Part shown: piece after piece, positions 40,165 to 49,903 of the stretch
Layout: each line of letters starts with the position of its first letter
How positions within the stretch are numbered: position 1 is the stretch's first letter
Virus record (IMG/VR): IMGVR_UViG_3300014720_000021
Coordinates: 1-64,000 of that record
Length of the DNA stretch: 64,000 nucleotides
Strand: one strand, 5' to 3'
From: a virus
Program-made: the position numbers and the translations under genes
Notes under the pieces: generated by a model
The model's database searches: none
What the model saw: only the letters and a program-made list of their open reading frames with translations
What the model was told of the DNA's origin: nothing

Positions 40165-41249
40165 ATGGAAGATGTTAGAAAATATCTAAATAGGTCATCT
40201 AAGCCTTTAACTTCAAGTGTAATTAAAGATGATTTTATTGTTGCCAGTGAAAAGGCTTTTGATTGTATTTTTAATGGCACTTCAGAATTTTATCCATGGG
40301 AATTACCAGATGATGAGTTATTAAAGGATTTTTCTTTAGGTGTTATTGTTGGTGGTTCTGGAACAGGTAAATCCACATTGCTTAAATCGTTTGGGGATGA
40401 AGAAGTGCCCATATGGGGTGCCGATAAATCGGTGGTATCACACTTTAACTCCCCAGATGAAGCAATAAATAAATTAATGGCCGTTGGTTTAAATACAATA
40501 CCTAATTGGTATAAGCCATATCATGTTTTATCTAATGGTGAAAAATTCAGAGCTGACTTGGCGAGAAAGGTAAAGAATAATGCTGTAATCGATGAATTTA
40601 CCAGTGTTGTCGATAGAAATGTAGCAAAAGCTGCTAGTGTTGCTCTATCTAGATATGTGAGGAAGAACGATATCAAAAATGTTGTAGTTTCAACATGTCA
40701 CCACGACATTGTTGATTGGTTAGAGCCTGATTGGGTGATTAACACAGATAGTGGTCATTTATATGACGGTTTTTTTTTATCCGACCAGAAATCAATCTCG
40801 AAATATATCGTGCAGACCATAGTGCGTGGGGAATGTTTAAAGACCATCACTATCTAAGTGGTGAGTTATCAAAAGCTTCTAGATGTTATATTGGGTTATT
40901 TGGTGGTGAAATTGTTGCATTTGGTGCCACAATAACAATGCCTAATGGTAATTTAAAAAATGCTTGGAGGGAGCATCGAACAGTAATATTACCTGACTAT
41001 CAGGGGTTTGGATTAGGTACTCGATTTTCAGATGCCATTGCTCAAATACATATAGACCTAGGACATAGATTCTTTTCAAGAACTGCCCATCCACGTTTTG
41101 GTTGGTATAGGGAACATTCGCCTTTATGGAAAGCTACATCAAAAAATAAGAAGCTTCGTACAGATATAAAACATGATAATATCTTTAACAACCATTATGC
41201 TGATAATAAGCGAGTTTGTTTCAGCCATGAGTACGTAGGTGAACAATAA
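40165..41249 (+). pseudogene. ABC ATPase-acetyltransferase fusion, frameshifted
   Basis: The first part (40165-40857) is an ABC ATPase: GGSGTGKS Walker A (residues 63-70), LSNGEKFRADLAR signature, NAVIDEFTSV Walker B. The second part (from 40833 in another frame to 41249) is a GNAT-like acetyltransferase: VILPDYQGFGLGTRFSDAIA. The order fits COG2401. The frames join at a run of nine T (40770-40778): one extra T would give a continuous protein reading IRPEINLEIYRADHSAWG. This is a real mutation, an assembly error, or polymerase slippage. Confidence 0.75.
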
Positions 41250-41307
41250 TTTGGTAGTTTAGGAGTTTTTAACTATATTTGCTATCTAAACTTTAAATTA
41301 ACTAATT

Positions 41308-42054
41308 ATGGATAAGAAAACAATATTGGGATTTGGTATTTTAACATTTGTGGTATTCGTATTATTTTATCAAAACATTCGGTTATCTAATAAGTTAACG
41401 TCATTAGAAAGTAAGTTTTCGGAATATTGGTCACCTAATAATGATGACCTAATAATGTTACCAGATAGTTTTGACTATGTTTTTGATAGATTTGAAATCT
41501 ACAACCCTGAAATTGATACTGAAACGGTTGTTTTGTTTTTAAATTCAATTGACCATTTTAATTTAAGAGACGAGTTGGTTTTTAATTTGTTGGTTGGTCA
41601 AATTATGTTGGAAAGTCAAGCTAAGCAGTATTATACTACTGGTCATAGTAAGCATGGCGAAATAATAAGGGGCACTTCTGGTGAAGTTGGTATTGCCCAG
41701 ATAATGCCAACAACCGCTTTGCATTATTTAGAGAAGGTTGTGAAGGGTAACGAACTTTATGACTTAGGTGTTAGTGATTATTCGTTTGTTTTTAATGATA
41801 AGCTATCAAAACAAAAAAAATATGACAAAATGGTTGTTTGGTTATCAAATATAAATAATAACCTAGCCCTTTGGGGTTTCATTATGCATGACAATTTAAA
41901 ACAGAATGATGTATTAGAGGGTTTTGTTGCCTATAACGCTGGTATTGGGGGTTTAAAGCGCTTTTTAAGTAGTTTTAAACACGCAAGTAAGCATAAGTAT
42001 ATTAAGTCAATAAAAGACACTTTAAACTATGCTTCTGGCGTCTTAGAGGTTTAA
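41308..42054 (+). CDS. Membrane-anchored lytic transglycosylase
   Basis: 248 aa. An N-terminal helix (residues 5-22) is followed by a coiled stretch and an SLT domain: catalytic Glu102 in MLESQAK, GEVGIAQIMPTTA (125-137) and a late AYNAG. It cuts peptidoglycan, either for DNA entry or lysis. Promoter TTTGGTAG near 41251 with TATATTTG near 41275. Confidence 0.8.
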   Translation: MDKKTILGFGILTFVVFVLFYQNIRLSNKLTSLESKFSEYWSPNNDDLIMLPDSFDYVFDRFEIYNPEIDTETVVLFLNSIDHFNLRDELVFNLLVGQIMLESQAKQYYTTGHSKHGEIIRGTSGEVGIAQIMPTTALHYLEKVVKGNELYDLGVSDYSFVFNDKLSKQKKYDKMVVWLSNINNNLALWGFIMHDNLKQNDVLEGFVAYNAGIGGLKRFLSSFKHASKHKYIKSIKDTLNYASGVLEV

Positions 42055-42058
42055 TCTC

Positions 42059-42613
42059 TTATCTAAAAAAAGTATATTCAGTATCACTGATTCGTTGAGC
42101 ACCAGCTTTTTCCCAAAAATATTTGTTGGATGGTTTAACGGTCAGTGATATTTTTTGTACGTTTGGGAATTTTTTATACAGAAGTCTAAGTGCGTAATTT
42201 ATTACCATTTGAGGGTCTTCATCTTCTGACACTTTAAATTCGATTAGTTTTAACTCATTATCTGATGGTTTATTGGTAATATTACCAACTTCAACACCAC
42301 CGATACCCCTACCACCCTTAGTTATGAAATAGATACTACTTTCTGGGGTTTCATCCATAGTTTTTAAAACAACCTTACTCTCATTAATTTCCGACTTCTC
42401 AGATTTTGTTTCTTTTTTCGGAATTACAATCGAGTCATAATCCTCCATATCGAGTATTGAACCTTTTGTACTTAGTTTTATCAATCTTTCAGTAACGTCA
42501 TGAAGGTCCATATCAGTCTCAGCGTCTTCTCTAGCATACTCTAATAACCTAATTAATAGTGGTACGTTTAACTTTACAATATCTTGTGGGTTTTCTGTAG
42601 TATCTTTTTTCAT
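42059..42613 (-). CDS. GNAT-like protein
   Basis: 184 aa. The first 60 residues (VPLLIRLLEYAREDAETDMD) form a helical motif frequent in T4-like phage proteins of Bacteroidota. The C-terminal part (YALRLLYKKFPNVQKISLTV, FWEKAGAQRI) looks like the end of a GNAT acetyltransferase fold. Driven by a candidate late promoter merged with the upstream terminator (42626-42665). It converges with the transglycosylase gene. Confidence 0.6.
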   Translation of the reverse strand: MKKDTTENPQDIVKLNVPLLIRLLEYAREDAETDMDLHDVTERLIKLSTKGSILDMEDYDSIVIPKKETKSEKSEINESKVVLKTMDETPESSIYFITKGGRGIGGVEVGNITNKPSDNELKLIEFKVSEDEDPQMVINYALRLLYKKFPNVQKISLTVKPSNKYFWEKAGAQRISDTEYTFFR

Positions 42614-42625
42614 CTTACGTTTCTT

Positions 42626-42665
42626 TATTATAAATATAAAAAAAGGCTGGAAATTTCCAGCCTTT
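42626..42665 (-). terminator. Perfect terminator palindrome fused to a late promoter
   Basis: AAAGGCTGG / CCAGCCTTT (42642-42650 with 42657-42665). Read leftwards it is followed by seven T, then ATATTTATAAT, the candidate late promoter of the 42613 gene. It ends the ClpC transcript. Confidence 0.8.
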
Positions 42666-42688
42666 GGTTTTAAATATTGTTTGTGGCA

Positions 42689-45142
42689 TTATTTAACGAA
42701 GACTTTGTTGGTCTTTTTATCGTATGATATTTTAACTATTGAACCTTCTTTAATATTACCCATTAAAATTTCATCAGCGATAAGATTACCAATATGTACT
42801 TGTATTGCTCGATTTAAAGGTCTGGCACCATAAGCTTCATCATAACCTTCTTTAACTAAGAAATCAATAGCTGCACTATCCAAAGTTATTTCATATCCTA
42901 AATCTGTTAGATTCTTTTTTAATTTTTCAATTTCAATACCGATTATTTTTTTGATGTCGTCAACCTTTAATGAGTTAAAAATTATGGTATCATCAATACG
43001 GTTTAGAAATTCAGGTGAAAATTTCTTTTTTAATGCTTTTTGTATGATATTTCTATCACGTTGTTCTTTACCAACAATGGTTGCATCAGTTTTAAAGCCA
43101 ACACCAGTACCTAATGTCGACAGTTCTTTAACACCGACATTTGATGTTAAAATGATTAAACAATTTTTGAAATCAACTTTGCGACCTAAACCATCAGTAA
43201 GTTGACCTTCATCCAATAGTTGAAGTAGTAGATTGAAAACATCCGTGTGGGCTTTTTCAATTTCATCGAATAATATAACACTATACGGTCTACGCCTAAC
43301 TTTTTCAGTTAATTGACCACCTTGTTCATATCCAACATACCCTGGAGGTGCGCCCACCATTCTAGACACCGTATGTTTTTCCATATATTCTGACATATCC
43401 AACCTTATTAAAGAATCTTGGTCACCGAATAATTGTTCAGCAATTTTTTTAGCTAATTCTGTTTTACCTACACCTGAGGGTCCTAAGCATATAAAATTTC
43501 CTATCGGCTTACGTTTATCCTTTAAACCTAAACGATTCCTTTTAATCGCCTGTGTTATTTTATCAATAGCGTCATCTTGACCGATAATTGATTCTTTTAA
43601 GACCGAAGCCATATTTGCCAATCGCTTATTTTCCTGACCTGATATTTTATTAAGTGGTATTCCAGTCATTGTTGAAATTATTTCACAAATATTTTCAACA
43701 TCAACTGTTGTTCGTTTTTTATCCAATTGTTGTTCCCACTTTAATTTTTCAGATTCAAGTTTATTACTAAGTTTGTTTTCCTTATCTCTAAGTTCAGCAG
43801 CTTCTTCATATTTTTGTCTACTTACAACCAATAATTTTTGTTCAGCAAGTTTTTTCTTCTCTAATTCAAGTTTTTTAATTGAAGCAGGTTTTTCCTGTGA
43901 TACATTTGTTGCGGCACCAGCTTCATCCAAAATATCAATTGCTTTATCAGGCATTGACCTATCAGTAATATATCTATCGGACAATTTAACACATTCTTCG
44001 ATGGCTTCGTCTGTGTAGGTTACTTTATGGTGATTCTCATATTTTTCTTTAAGGTTTTTTAGTATGGTTATTGTTTCGTCAACTGTTGGTTCGTTAATCA
44101 GTACCTGTTGGAATCTTCTCGTAAGTGCGCCATCCTTTTCAATGTGTTCGCGATATTCGTCAAGTGTTGTTGCACCAATAACTTGTAGTTCACCATTTGC
44201 CAATGCTGGTTTAAATATATTGGCGGCATCCAATGACCCACTAGCATTACCAGCACCGACCATTGTATGTATTTCATCCATGAATAATATTATTTCTGGA
44301 TTATTTTTCAATTCGTCTATTAAAGCTTTTAACCTTTCCTCAAACTGACCTCTGTATTTGGTTCCAGCAACCATTGACGCCATGTTTAATGAATAAATTT
44401 TCTTATCAGATAATATTCTAGGAGCGTCACCATCGACAATCATTTTAGCGATTCCTTCAACCACACTAGTCTTACCAACACCAGGGTCTCCAATCAAAAT
44501 CGGATTGTTCTTTTTTCTCCTAGATAAGATTTGTGATACTCTTTTAATCTCATTATCTCGACCAATTACTGGGTCAATTTCATCATTCTCAGCAGCAAGT
44601 GATACATTTCGACAGAAATTATTAATTACTGGTGTTGCATTTCTAGCAACTCGTTTTGGTTTTTTAGATTTATTATTATCTTCCATTGGTGTTTCATCAA
44701 AGCTTTCGGTACTCATTAGTGTATCTTTAAAGGTTTCATATGTTATTTTAAATTTATTCAATACTTTAGTTATTTTAAAGTCTTTAAAACTAAGTATTGA
44801 TAGGAGTAAATGTGCTGTATCAACTTCAAAATCACCAACCAATTCAACTTCATCATCAACGTGGTCAAATACGGTTTTAACTTCTTTGTTGAATGGTATC
44901 TTATCTGGTGTTTTAACTTTGGGTGTTAGGTTATTATTATGAACAATTTCATATACTGTATCATATAACGAATTAATATTAATACCCATAGATGATATAA
45001 TATTCATGGCCCTATTTTCATTATCCATTATAGTGCTTAACAATATATGCTCTAAAGTTAAATGACTACCATTGGTGTTTACCACATCACTCAAAGCCTC
45101 TCGCATTATTTTTCTAACACTAGGTTTTACATTTTTACCCAT
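42689..45142 (-). CDS. ClpC/ClpB-type AAA+ unfoldase
   Basis: 817 aa with the full Hsp100 order: two Clp N repeats, AAA1 ([15 protein letters not shown]), a short middle with UVR-like [13 protein letters not shown], and AAA2 ([28 protein letters not shown]). The short middle and UVR motif favour ClpC over ClpB. A VGF tripeptide in GTGVGFKTD could dock ClpP, so the phage may feed proteins to the host protease. Host-type promoter (TATATTTG, minus strand near 45180-45170). It ends at the palindrome 42642-42665. Confidence 0.85.
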   Translation of the reverse strand: MGKNVKPSVRKIMREALSDVVNTNGSHLTLEHILLSTIMDNENRAMNIISSMGININSLYDTVYEIVHNNNLTPKVKTPDKIPFNKEVKTVFDHVDDEVELVGDFEVDTAHLLLSILSFKDFKITKVLNKFKITYETFKDTLMSTESFDETPMEDNNKSKKPKRVARNATPVINNFCRNVSLAAENDEIDPVIGRDNEIKRVSQILSRRKKNNPILIGDPGVGKTSVVEGIAKMIVDGDAPRILSDKKIYSLNMASMVAGTKYRGQFEERLKALIDELKNNPEIILFMDEIHTMVGAGNASGSLDAANIFKPALANGELQVIGATTLDEYREHIEKDGALTRRFQQVLINEPTVDETITILKNLKEKYENHHKVTYTDEAIEECVKLSDRYITDRSMPDKAIDILDEAGAATNVSQEKPASIKKLELEKKKLAEQKLLVVSRQKYEEAAELRDKENKLSNKLESEKLKWEQQLDKKRTTVDVENICEIISTMTGIPLNKISGQENKRLANMASVLKESIIGQDDAIDKITQAIKRNRLGLKDKRKPIGNFICLGPSGVGKTELAKKIAEQLFGDQDSLIRLDMSEYMEKHTVSRMVGAPPGYVGYEQGGQLTEKVRRRPYSVILFDEIEKAHTDVFNLLLQLLDEGQLTDGLGRKVDFKNCLIILTSNVGVKELSTLGTGVGFKTDATIVGKEQRDRNIIQKALKKKFSPEFLNRIDDTIIFNSLKVDDIKKIIGIEIEKLKKNLTDLGYEITLDSAAIDFLVKEGYDEAYGARPLNRAIQVHIGNLIADEILMGNIKEGSIVKISYDKKTNKVFVK

Positions 45143-45248
45143 ATCTTATTCTTTTTTCAGTTATCGCAAATATACAAATTAAATCTTCAAAAGCAATGTT
45201 TGACAATTTAAAAAAGATAACGTATATTTGTAAAAACTAAAAAAAACT

Positions 45249-45470
45249 ATGGAATATATAGCTACAGGTAAACTACAGGTATATCTTAACGGTACTTGCG
45301 GAGGTACTGGTTGTGACAGTTGTGATTGTGAAATGATACTATATAATGAGGCTAAGCTTTACGTGTCTGGTAATAGTTATGTTATCGTTACAATTTCTGA
45401 CTGTGACAATACGGAAACGATTATAGAATCAATTAAATTAGATAAAGTTAAAAAAATAAAAATCAAATGA
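45249..45470 (+). CDS. Small Cys-rich protein
   Basis: 73 aa with a tight cluster CGGTGCDSCDC near residue 17, fit for a metal site. Promoter TATATTTG 45223-45230, divergent from ClpC. Overlaps the next gene by four bases. Confidence 0.6.
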   Translation: MEYIATGKLQVYLNGTCGGTGCDSCDCEMILYNEAKLYVSGNSYVIVTISDCDNTETIIESIKLDKVKKIKIK

Positions 45471-45901
45471 TACTACACAAAAAACAAACCGAAAACGGTG
45501 TTAAAGCACTCTATAAATCAAGTAATATCTTGGCATCAACTTATAACGATAAGACTAAGGAGTTGGAGGTAATATTTAAAAGAGGTTCTAGATACCTATA
45601 TGAAAATGTAAGTTCAACCGACTACACAAGATTTGAATTGGCTGACAGTCAAGGTAAAGTTCTTAACTCACATATTAAGGCATATTCATTTAAGAAGTTG
45701 GATGATGTTGACCCAAAGGACATTGAGGAATCAATATTAAAATATCAATCTGCCGAGGTAAATAGACTTTATGCCGATGGATTATCGGATATTTTAACGT
45801 TAATCGAGAACGCACCTAATGAATATGATAACAAAATTTTTAATAATATAATAAGTAAATGTCAAAAACTGATTGAAACTATTGAAACCTATGAAAAATA
45901 A
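45467..45901 (+). CDS. KTSC-domain protein
   Basis: 144 aa. SSNILASTYNDKTKELEVIF and RGSRYLYENVS form a KTSC domain, a small beta fold found alone in phages or fused to lysyl-tRNA synthetase; function unclear. The C-terminal half is helical. Confidence 0.75.
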   Translation: MILHKKQTENGVKALYKSSNILASTYNDKTKELEVIFKRGSRYLYENVSSTDYTRFELADSQGKVLNSHIKAYSFKKLDDVDPKDIEESILKYQSAEVNRLYADGLSDILTLIENAPNEYDNKIFNNIISKCQKLIETIETYEK

Positions 45902-45986
45902 AAGCAAACAAGAAGTCACTGAATTGGTGCTGTTCATCGTATCAGCAACCGCTATCACATTGTTCATGTTAATCGGTATGTTATGA
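45891..45986 (+). CDS. 31-aa membrane miniprotein 1
   Basis: Charged start (KNKSKQEVTE) and one hydrophobic helix to the end. It overlaps the upstream gene by 11 and the next by four bases. Confidence 0.5.
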   Translation: MKNKSKQEVTELVLFIVSATAITLFMLIGML

Positions 45987-46087
45987 TTAATCGCAAAAAA
46001 CAAAATAGAAATGAGACCATTGAATGGATTCTTTGGGTATTTTCAGTCGCAACAATAATGTCACTTATGTTATTGAATTTCATATAA
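45983..46087 (+). CDS. 34-aa membrane miniprotein 2
   Basis: Similar design to miniprotein 1 (basic start NRKKQNRNE, then one helix). It overlaps it by four bases, and its stop codon shares a base with the ATG of thymidylate synthase, so four genes form one translationally coupled chain. Confidence 0.5.
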   Translation: MINRKKQNRNETIEWILWVFSVATIMSLMLLNFI

Positions 46088-46917
46088 TGATTAAAGCTGA
46101 CGACTATTATATAAAGAATCTTAAAAAGATACTATCAGAAGGGTCTTGGGATGAAAGTCCAAGACCTAAATATCCAGATGGAACGCCAGCACATTCTAAA
46201 TTCATAACTGGTGTTTATGAAGAGTACGATTTATCAAAAAATGAATTCCCTATCCCAACTTTAAGGAATACCGCAATTAAGACTGGTATTAAGGAGATTT
46301 TATGGATATATCAGAAACAAACATCATCATTGGATGTTGCTAAGGAAATGGGTATTAATTGGTGGAATGAATGGAATATTGGTAATAATACAATAGGTCA
46401 GCGATATGGTGCCACGGTATCAAAATATAAGCTAATCGATGACTTATTAACTGGTTTAATAAAAAATCCATTTTCTAGAAGACATATAATAAACTTGTAT
46501 CAATACTCAGATTTATCTGAAACAGATGGTTTATACCCATGTGCGTATGAAGTAATGTTTTCAGTTAGAAAAGGTCAAGACGGTTTAATTCTGGATATGA
46601 CACTGATACAACGTAGTAATGATTATATAATGGCTGGGTATATCAATAAAATTCAATATACCGCACTACAAATGATGATTGCTGGACACTGTGGTTATGA
46701 GGTTGGTGTTTTTAGGCATCTGGTTCAGAACTTACATATCTATGACCGACATTTTGATGCGGTTGACGAATTATTGAATAAAGAACCGTTAGATTTACAA
46801 CCTAAACTAACATTAGAAGCTAAAAAAGGTTTTTATGATTATTCAATAAATGATTTTATTATTACAGGTATTGAGGGAATTGAAAAACTAAGTGGTAAAT
46901 TAGAAATTGCAATATGA
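46087..46917 (+). CDS. thyA: Thymidylate synthase
   Basis: 276 aa, started at 46087 in a TAATGA junction. ThyA motifs in order: SRRHIINLYQ (phosphate-binding Arg pair 131-132), catalytic Cys152 in YPCAYE, QRSNDY (176-180) and YDRH near the C-terminus. It converts dUMP to dTMP with methylene-tetrahydrofolate. The dihydrofolate reductase at 47790 regenerates the cofactor, the classic T4 pairing. Confidence 0.9.
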   Translation: MIKADDYYIKNLKKILSEGSWDESPRPKYPDGTPAHSKFITGVYEEYDLSKNEFPIPTLRNTAIKTGIKEILWIYQKQTSSLDVAKEMGINWWNEWNIGNNTIGQRYGATVSKYKLIDDLLTGLIKNPFSRRHIINLYQYSDLSETDGLYPCAYEVMFSVRKGQDGLILDMTLIQRSNDYIMAGYINKIQYTALQMMIAGHCGYEVGVFRHLVQNLHIYDRHFDAVDELLNKEPLDLQPKLTLEAKKGFYDYSINDFIITGIEGIEKLSGKLEIAI

Positions 46918-47168
46918 TTAAATTAACAACTGATAGTAAAGTTGAATATCCAACAACGTACAATGTGTTATGGGAAAACGGAAAACATTTAGGTTACTTT
47001 AGGTTAGATGTCGATGGTTACTATTATTTTGAGGAACTACCTAATGGTGGTTATTGGTCAGCACATTCGTTAAGACATATTGCCGATAAATTGGACGAAA
47101 TTAACAAACCATATGATGATGAAGTAAATCAATATTTCGATAATTTAAAGAAAAATGGAGAAGATTGA
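46914..47168 (+). CDS. Small hypothetical protein
   Basis: 84 aa, aromatic, no recognised domain; ATGA overlap with thymidylate synthase. Confidence 0.6.
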   Translation: MIKLTTDSKVEYPTTYNVLWENGKHLGYFRLDVDGYYYFEELPNGGYWSAHSLRHIADKLDEINKPYDDEVNQYFDNLKKNGED

Positions 47169-47274
47169 TTTAGACGTTGATAACCGAATGTTACGAATCG
47201 GTTTTGGAAAGCATAATGGAAATTGGTTCTTTAGGGTTGATTTGTGGTTTGTTGGTTATAGATTTAAACCATGA
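47155..47274 (+). CDS. 39-aa hypothetical protein
   Basis: Rich in aromatic residues (WFFRVDLWFVGYRF). Overlaps both neighbours by 14 and four bases, bridging a gap in the operon. Confidence 0.5.
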   Translation: MEKIDLDVDNRMLRIGFGKHNGNWFFRVDLWFVGYRFKP

Positions 47275-47459
47275 ACACACTACAGATAATTGATGAACAT
47301 ATAATCATTAGGGAAACTGTTGGTTATGATTTTTTAAAGGATATTTCTGTTGAAGATTTGCCCACAGTTATTGAGTTTCTTCGAGTTGTCGATAATTATA
47401 ATAGAATGACAAAAAAACTAAAAGAAATAGAATGTTCAAATCCTTCTCAGAAATCCTAA
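47271..47459 (+). CDS. Small helical protein
   Basis: 62 aa, acidic, helical, no recognised domain. It overlaps the next gene by 28 bases. Confidence 0.55.
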   Translation: MNTLQIIDEHIIIRETVGYDFLKDISVEDLPTVIEFLRVVDNYNRMTKKLKEIECSNPSQKS

Positions 47460-47812
47460 AACAATTTACGACAGGCCAAAGAGTCTTTGTGTTAGTGCTA
47501 CTATTAATGTTTTCGTCTGGTAGTTACATTATAACGAATTACCTTAAGACTGATGATTGCAGACCTTTAATCGAAGAAAATTTAAAGTTACAAAGTGACT
47601 TTATTAAAATTTCAGAACTTATTCGTGAACGTGAAATGAGCAAACACGTTAGTGAGGCACATATGGAATCAGGTGATGCGTTAATGTCAACAACCAGTTA
47701 CGATACGATATATGTTGTTCGAGATGAGCCATCATCTGATGATGTTGTATTGGAAGAAATATTAGATATAGCAACGCAACATTGTGACGATGAAAGCAAT
47801 ATTAGCAATTAA
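47432..47812 (+). CDS. Small membrane protein with coiled coil
   Basis: 126 aa. One N-terminal helix (residues 17-38), then a likely periplasmic coiled-coil stretch. The layout recalls an inner-membrane spanin, but no outer-membrane partner is next to it. Overlaps the reductase gene. Confidence 0.55.
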   Translation: MFKSFSEILKQFTTGQRVFVLVLLLMFSSGSYIITNYLKTDDCRPLIEENLKLQSDFIKISELIREREMSKHVSEAHMESGDALMSTTSYDTIYVVRDEPSSDDVVLEEILDIATQHCDDESNISN

Positions 47813-48173
47813 TAATCAAAATTACATTGGTTTAAATGGTGAACTACCATGGAAGTCATCAAGAGACCTTAAGCATTTTAAGGAAATGACCAATGGTTGT
47901 AAGCTTTTGGTTGGTTATAATACAGCACTTAAGCTACCTAAACTATCTAATCGTGAACTTATTGTCGACCCAAGAAATGAATTGTACCCAGTAACTGATG
48001 ATATGTGGTGCATCGGTGGTAAAAAAACATACGAAAAATACGCACATTTAATTAAAGAGTTACATATATCACATATTAACGATGATACAATTGGTGACGT
48101 TAAAGCGCCAGACCTATGGTCAATGATGAAAGCACCATCTAAGGTCCACCATTATTATTTTGATGTGGATTAA
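47790..48173 (+). CDS. Dihydrofolate reductase
   Basis: 127 aa, short for the family. MKAILAINNQNYIGLNGELPW is the DHFR N-terminus (IG...LPW), KHFKEMTNG the next helix and DMWCIGGKKTYEKY the GG-Y motif. The ATG at 47790 gives the canonical N-terminus; a GTG at 47784 is possible. It works with thymidylate synthase in dTMP production. Confidence 0.85.
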   Translation: MKAILAINNQNYIGLNGELPWKSSRDLKHFKEMTNGCKLLVGYNTALKLPKLSNRELIVDPRNELYPVTDDMWCIGGKKTYEKYAHLIKELHISHINDDTIGDVKAPDLWSMMKAPSKVHHYYFDVD

Positions 48174-48232
48174 TCTTGTGAAAAAAATTAATCAGACATA
48201 ACTAATAACTATTCACTTTAATATGTTATTTG

Positions 48233-48243
48233 ATATTTATTAT
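48233..48243 (+). promoter_or_regulatory. Candidate late promoter
   Basis: ATATTTATTAT, 15 bases upstream of the 48259 start codon. Confidence 0.5.
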
Positions 48244-48258
48244 TGATAAAAAATATAT

Positions 48259-48651
48259 ATGTTTATACCTAATCACTTGCATGTCCTAATAAAAGGACAT
48301 TTTTTAAATCCTCCTACTGAGGTTGAAATATTGAATCAATGGTTCATTGATTTGGTTAATAAGGTAAGAATGAAAGTTGTTGCTGGACCAACCAGTGTAT
48401 ACGTTAATGAGGAAGGTAATGAAGGGTTGACTGGTACGGTAACTCTAGCTACTAGTCATGCGAGTATTCATATTTGGGATTCGATATCACCAGCAATGTT
48501 TCAATTTGATTTATATTCATGTTCGCATTTTGATGTTGATGAAGTTTTAAACCATTTAGACGTATTTCAATTAACAGATGTCGAGTGGGTTTTAATTGAC
48601 CGAAATGAAAAGCTTTTAGTCGTTGATAAGAATGTTAGACGATACATCTAA
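48259..48651 (+). CDS. S-adenosylmethionine decarboxylase-like protein
   Basis: 130 aa. LTGTVTLATSHASIHIW, then AMFQFDLYSCSHFD, follows the bacterial AdoMet decarboxylase pattern (ESHxSIHxWPE, then DxxTCG). Ser66 and His67 sit where the pyruvoyl Ser and its His are found; the residue before Ser is Thr instead of Glu. The enzyme would supply aminopropyl groups for polyamines. If processing fails, the fold may serve another role. Confidence 0.65.
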   Translation: MFIPNHLHVLIKGHFLNPPTEVEILNQWFIDLVNKVRMKVVAGPTSVYVNEEGNEGLTGTVTLATSHASIHIWDSISPAMFQFDLYSCSHFDVDEVLNHLDVFQLTDVEWVLIDRNEKLLVVDKNVRRYI

Positions 48652-48949
48652 TCGATTTCATATTGTTTCATGGTTATTAAAAGACATGTTTTGGTGTCTA
48701 AAGTTCAGTACTATGGCTATCGTCATGATAGTTCCGACAATTTTGATTAGTATATATGTTTTAATTAAACATAAAGCTGAAAGATTAGAAAACGCCATAT
48801 TAACATCATGGATATCTATGAATATATTTTGGATGTTGCATGAACTAATTGGTACATCTTTTATTTTGGTCTATCCACCAATGATTATTGGAGTATTACT
48901 GATTATTTTTTTGATGTGGAGGAATTTTCGTCTTTATTTGCATATTTGA
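48632..48949 (+). CDS. Membrane protein
   Basis: 105 aa from ATG 48632, with three hydrophobic segments (about residues 22-45, 57-73 and 79-95). It overlaps the decarboxylase-like gene by 20 bases and converges with the sensor operon. No family recognised; a holin-like role is possible. Confidence 0.6.
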   Translation: MLDDTSNRFHIVSWLLKDMFWCLKFSTMAIVMIVPTILISIYVLIKHKAERLENAILTSWISMNIFWMLHELIGTSFILVYPPMIIGVLLIIFLMWRNFRLYLHI

Positions 48950-49472
48950 CGCCCATTATTGTACCAACAATTGAAAAGGCATTTGTTAATAGGATTCCTA
49001 ATAGATTTGACCATGTTGAACCTATTATTTGTGTTTCTCGATTTATTACAATTGCGAATATATAAAGTAATGTTGTTACTATACCAATACCGATAATTAC
49101 AAATAACGCACCATTTACGATGTTATTAATCATTTCATATTGGTTTTTCTTCTGTAAGATATCCAAATCGTCCTCAACCGCTTTTTTAGCCTTATGAACA
49201 TCATCCAAGGATTCTAACAATTCTTTATTAATTCGTTCTATTTCGTCTTTGGCATTCTGTAGTTCTTTATTCTGTTCTTGAACCTTTTTGGTTATTTCAA
49301 GTCTTTTTTTACGAGTTTCGGTATCTTTTGTTTTACAATCATTAAGATAACTTTCAAACTCTGAATCACCATCAGTATCGATAATTTTCAATATATTACC
49401 TTCAAGGGTAATGTTATGAGTTTTATAGATATCTAAAAGAACAATCTTAGTATCTTCACTTAATTTGACCAT
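48903..49472 (-). CDS. Coiled-coil membrane protein of the sensor operon
   Basis: 189 aa. Residues about 45-110 form a long charged coiled coil, followed by two transmembrane helices (about 114-138 and 150-170) and a short tail. Its start overlaps the response regulator's end by one base. It may be the output or localisation partner of the phosphorelay. Confidence 0.6.
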   Translation of the reverse strand: MVKLSEDTKIVLLDIYKTHNITLEGNILKIIDTDGDSEFESYLNDCKTKDTETRKKRLEITKKVQEQNKELQNAKDEIERINKELLESLDDVHKAKKAVEDDLDILQKKNQYEMINNIVNGALFVIIGIGIVTTLLYIFAIVINRETQIIGSTWSNLLGILLTNAFSIVGTIMGVKYANKDENSSTSKK

Positions 49473-49903
49473 TATTTATAAACTTTAAATTGTAGTGTTC
49501 TGTTCTTATACCCCGCAAAATCTTTTCTAAATTCCTCCAATCTTGGCTCAATCTCATCAGATTTTATAATCCAGAATTGGGCACCAGCCTTTAATGCTTT
49601 TGCTTGTTCCTCAGCTTCATCAGATGAAGAAATTATGCCACACACTACTTCATCACCATATTCGAAATTTAATTTACGTATTAACTCTATACCATCAAAA
49701 GCTGAACCTATGATATTTAAATCAACAAAAATACATTCAGGTTTTGGTATTTCTTTATTGAACCATTTCTTAAACAATTCTTCAGCATCTTCAGAGCTTG
49801 ACAGTGTTGTTAAATTTAATGTTATATCTAACAAACTACAAGCGTCTTCAAATACTAAATGAAATAAATTTTCATCATCAACTAACAATATCGATTCTAT
49901 CAT
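49472..49903 (-). CDS. Response regulator receiver protein
   Basis: 143 aa, a single REC domain: Asp9-Asp10 in LLVDDEN, phospho-acceptor Asp61 in FVDLN, Ser92-Ser94 in ISSS, Lys114 in WIIKS. There is no DNA-binding or enzyme output domain, so it signals by protein contact. It overlaps the kinase gene by four bases (ATGA). Confidence 0.85.
   Translation of the reverse strand: MIESILLVDDENLFHLVFEDACSLLDITLNLTTLSSSEDAEELFKKWFNKEIPKPECIFVDLNIIGSAFDGIELIRKLNFEYGDEVVCGIISSSDEAEEQAKALKAGAQFWIIKSDEIEPRLEEFRKDFAGYKNRTLQFKVYK

Noticed and set aside
46087-46180. Capsid-targeting peptide at the N-terminus of thymidylate synthase (ILSEG)
   Set aside because: The segment aligns with the normal ThyA N-terminus (VLENG region).
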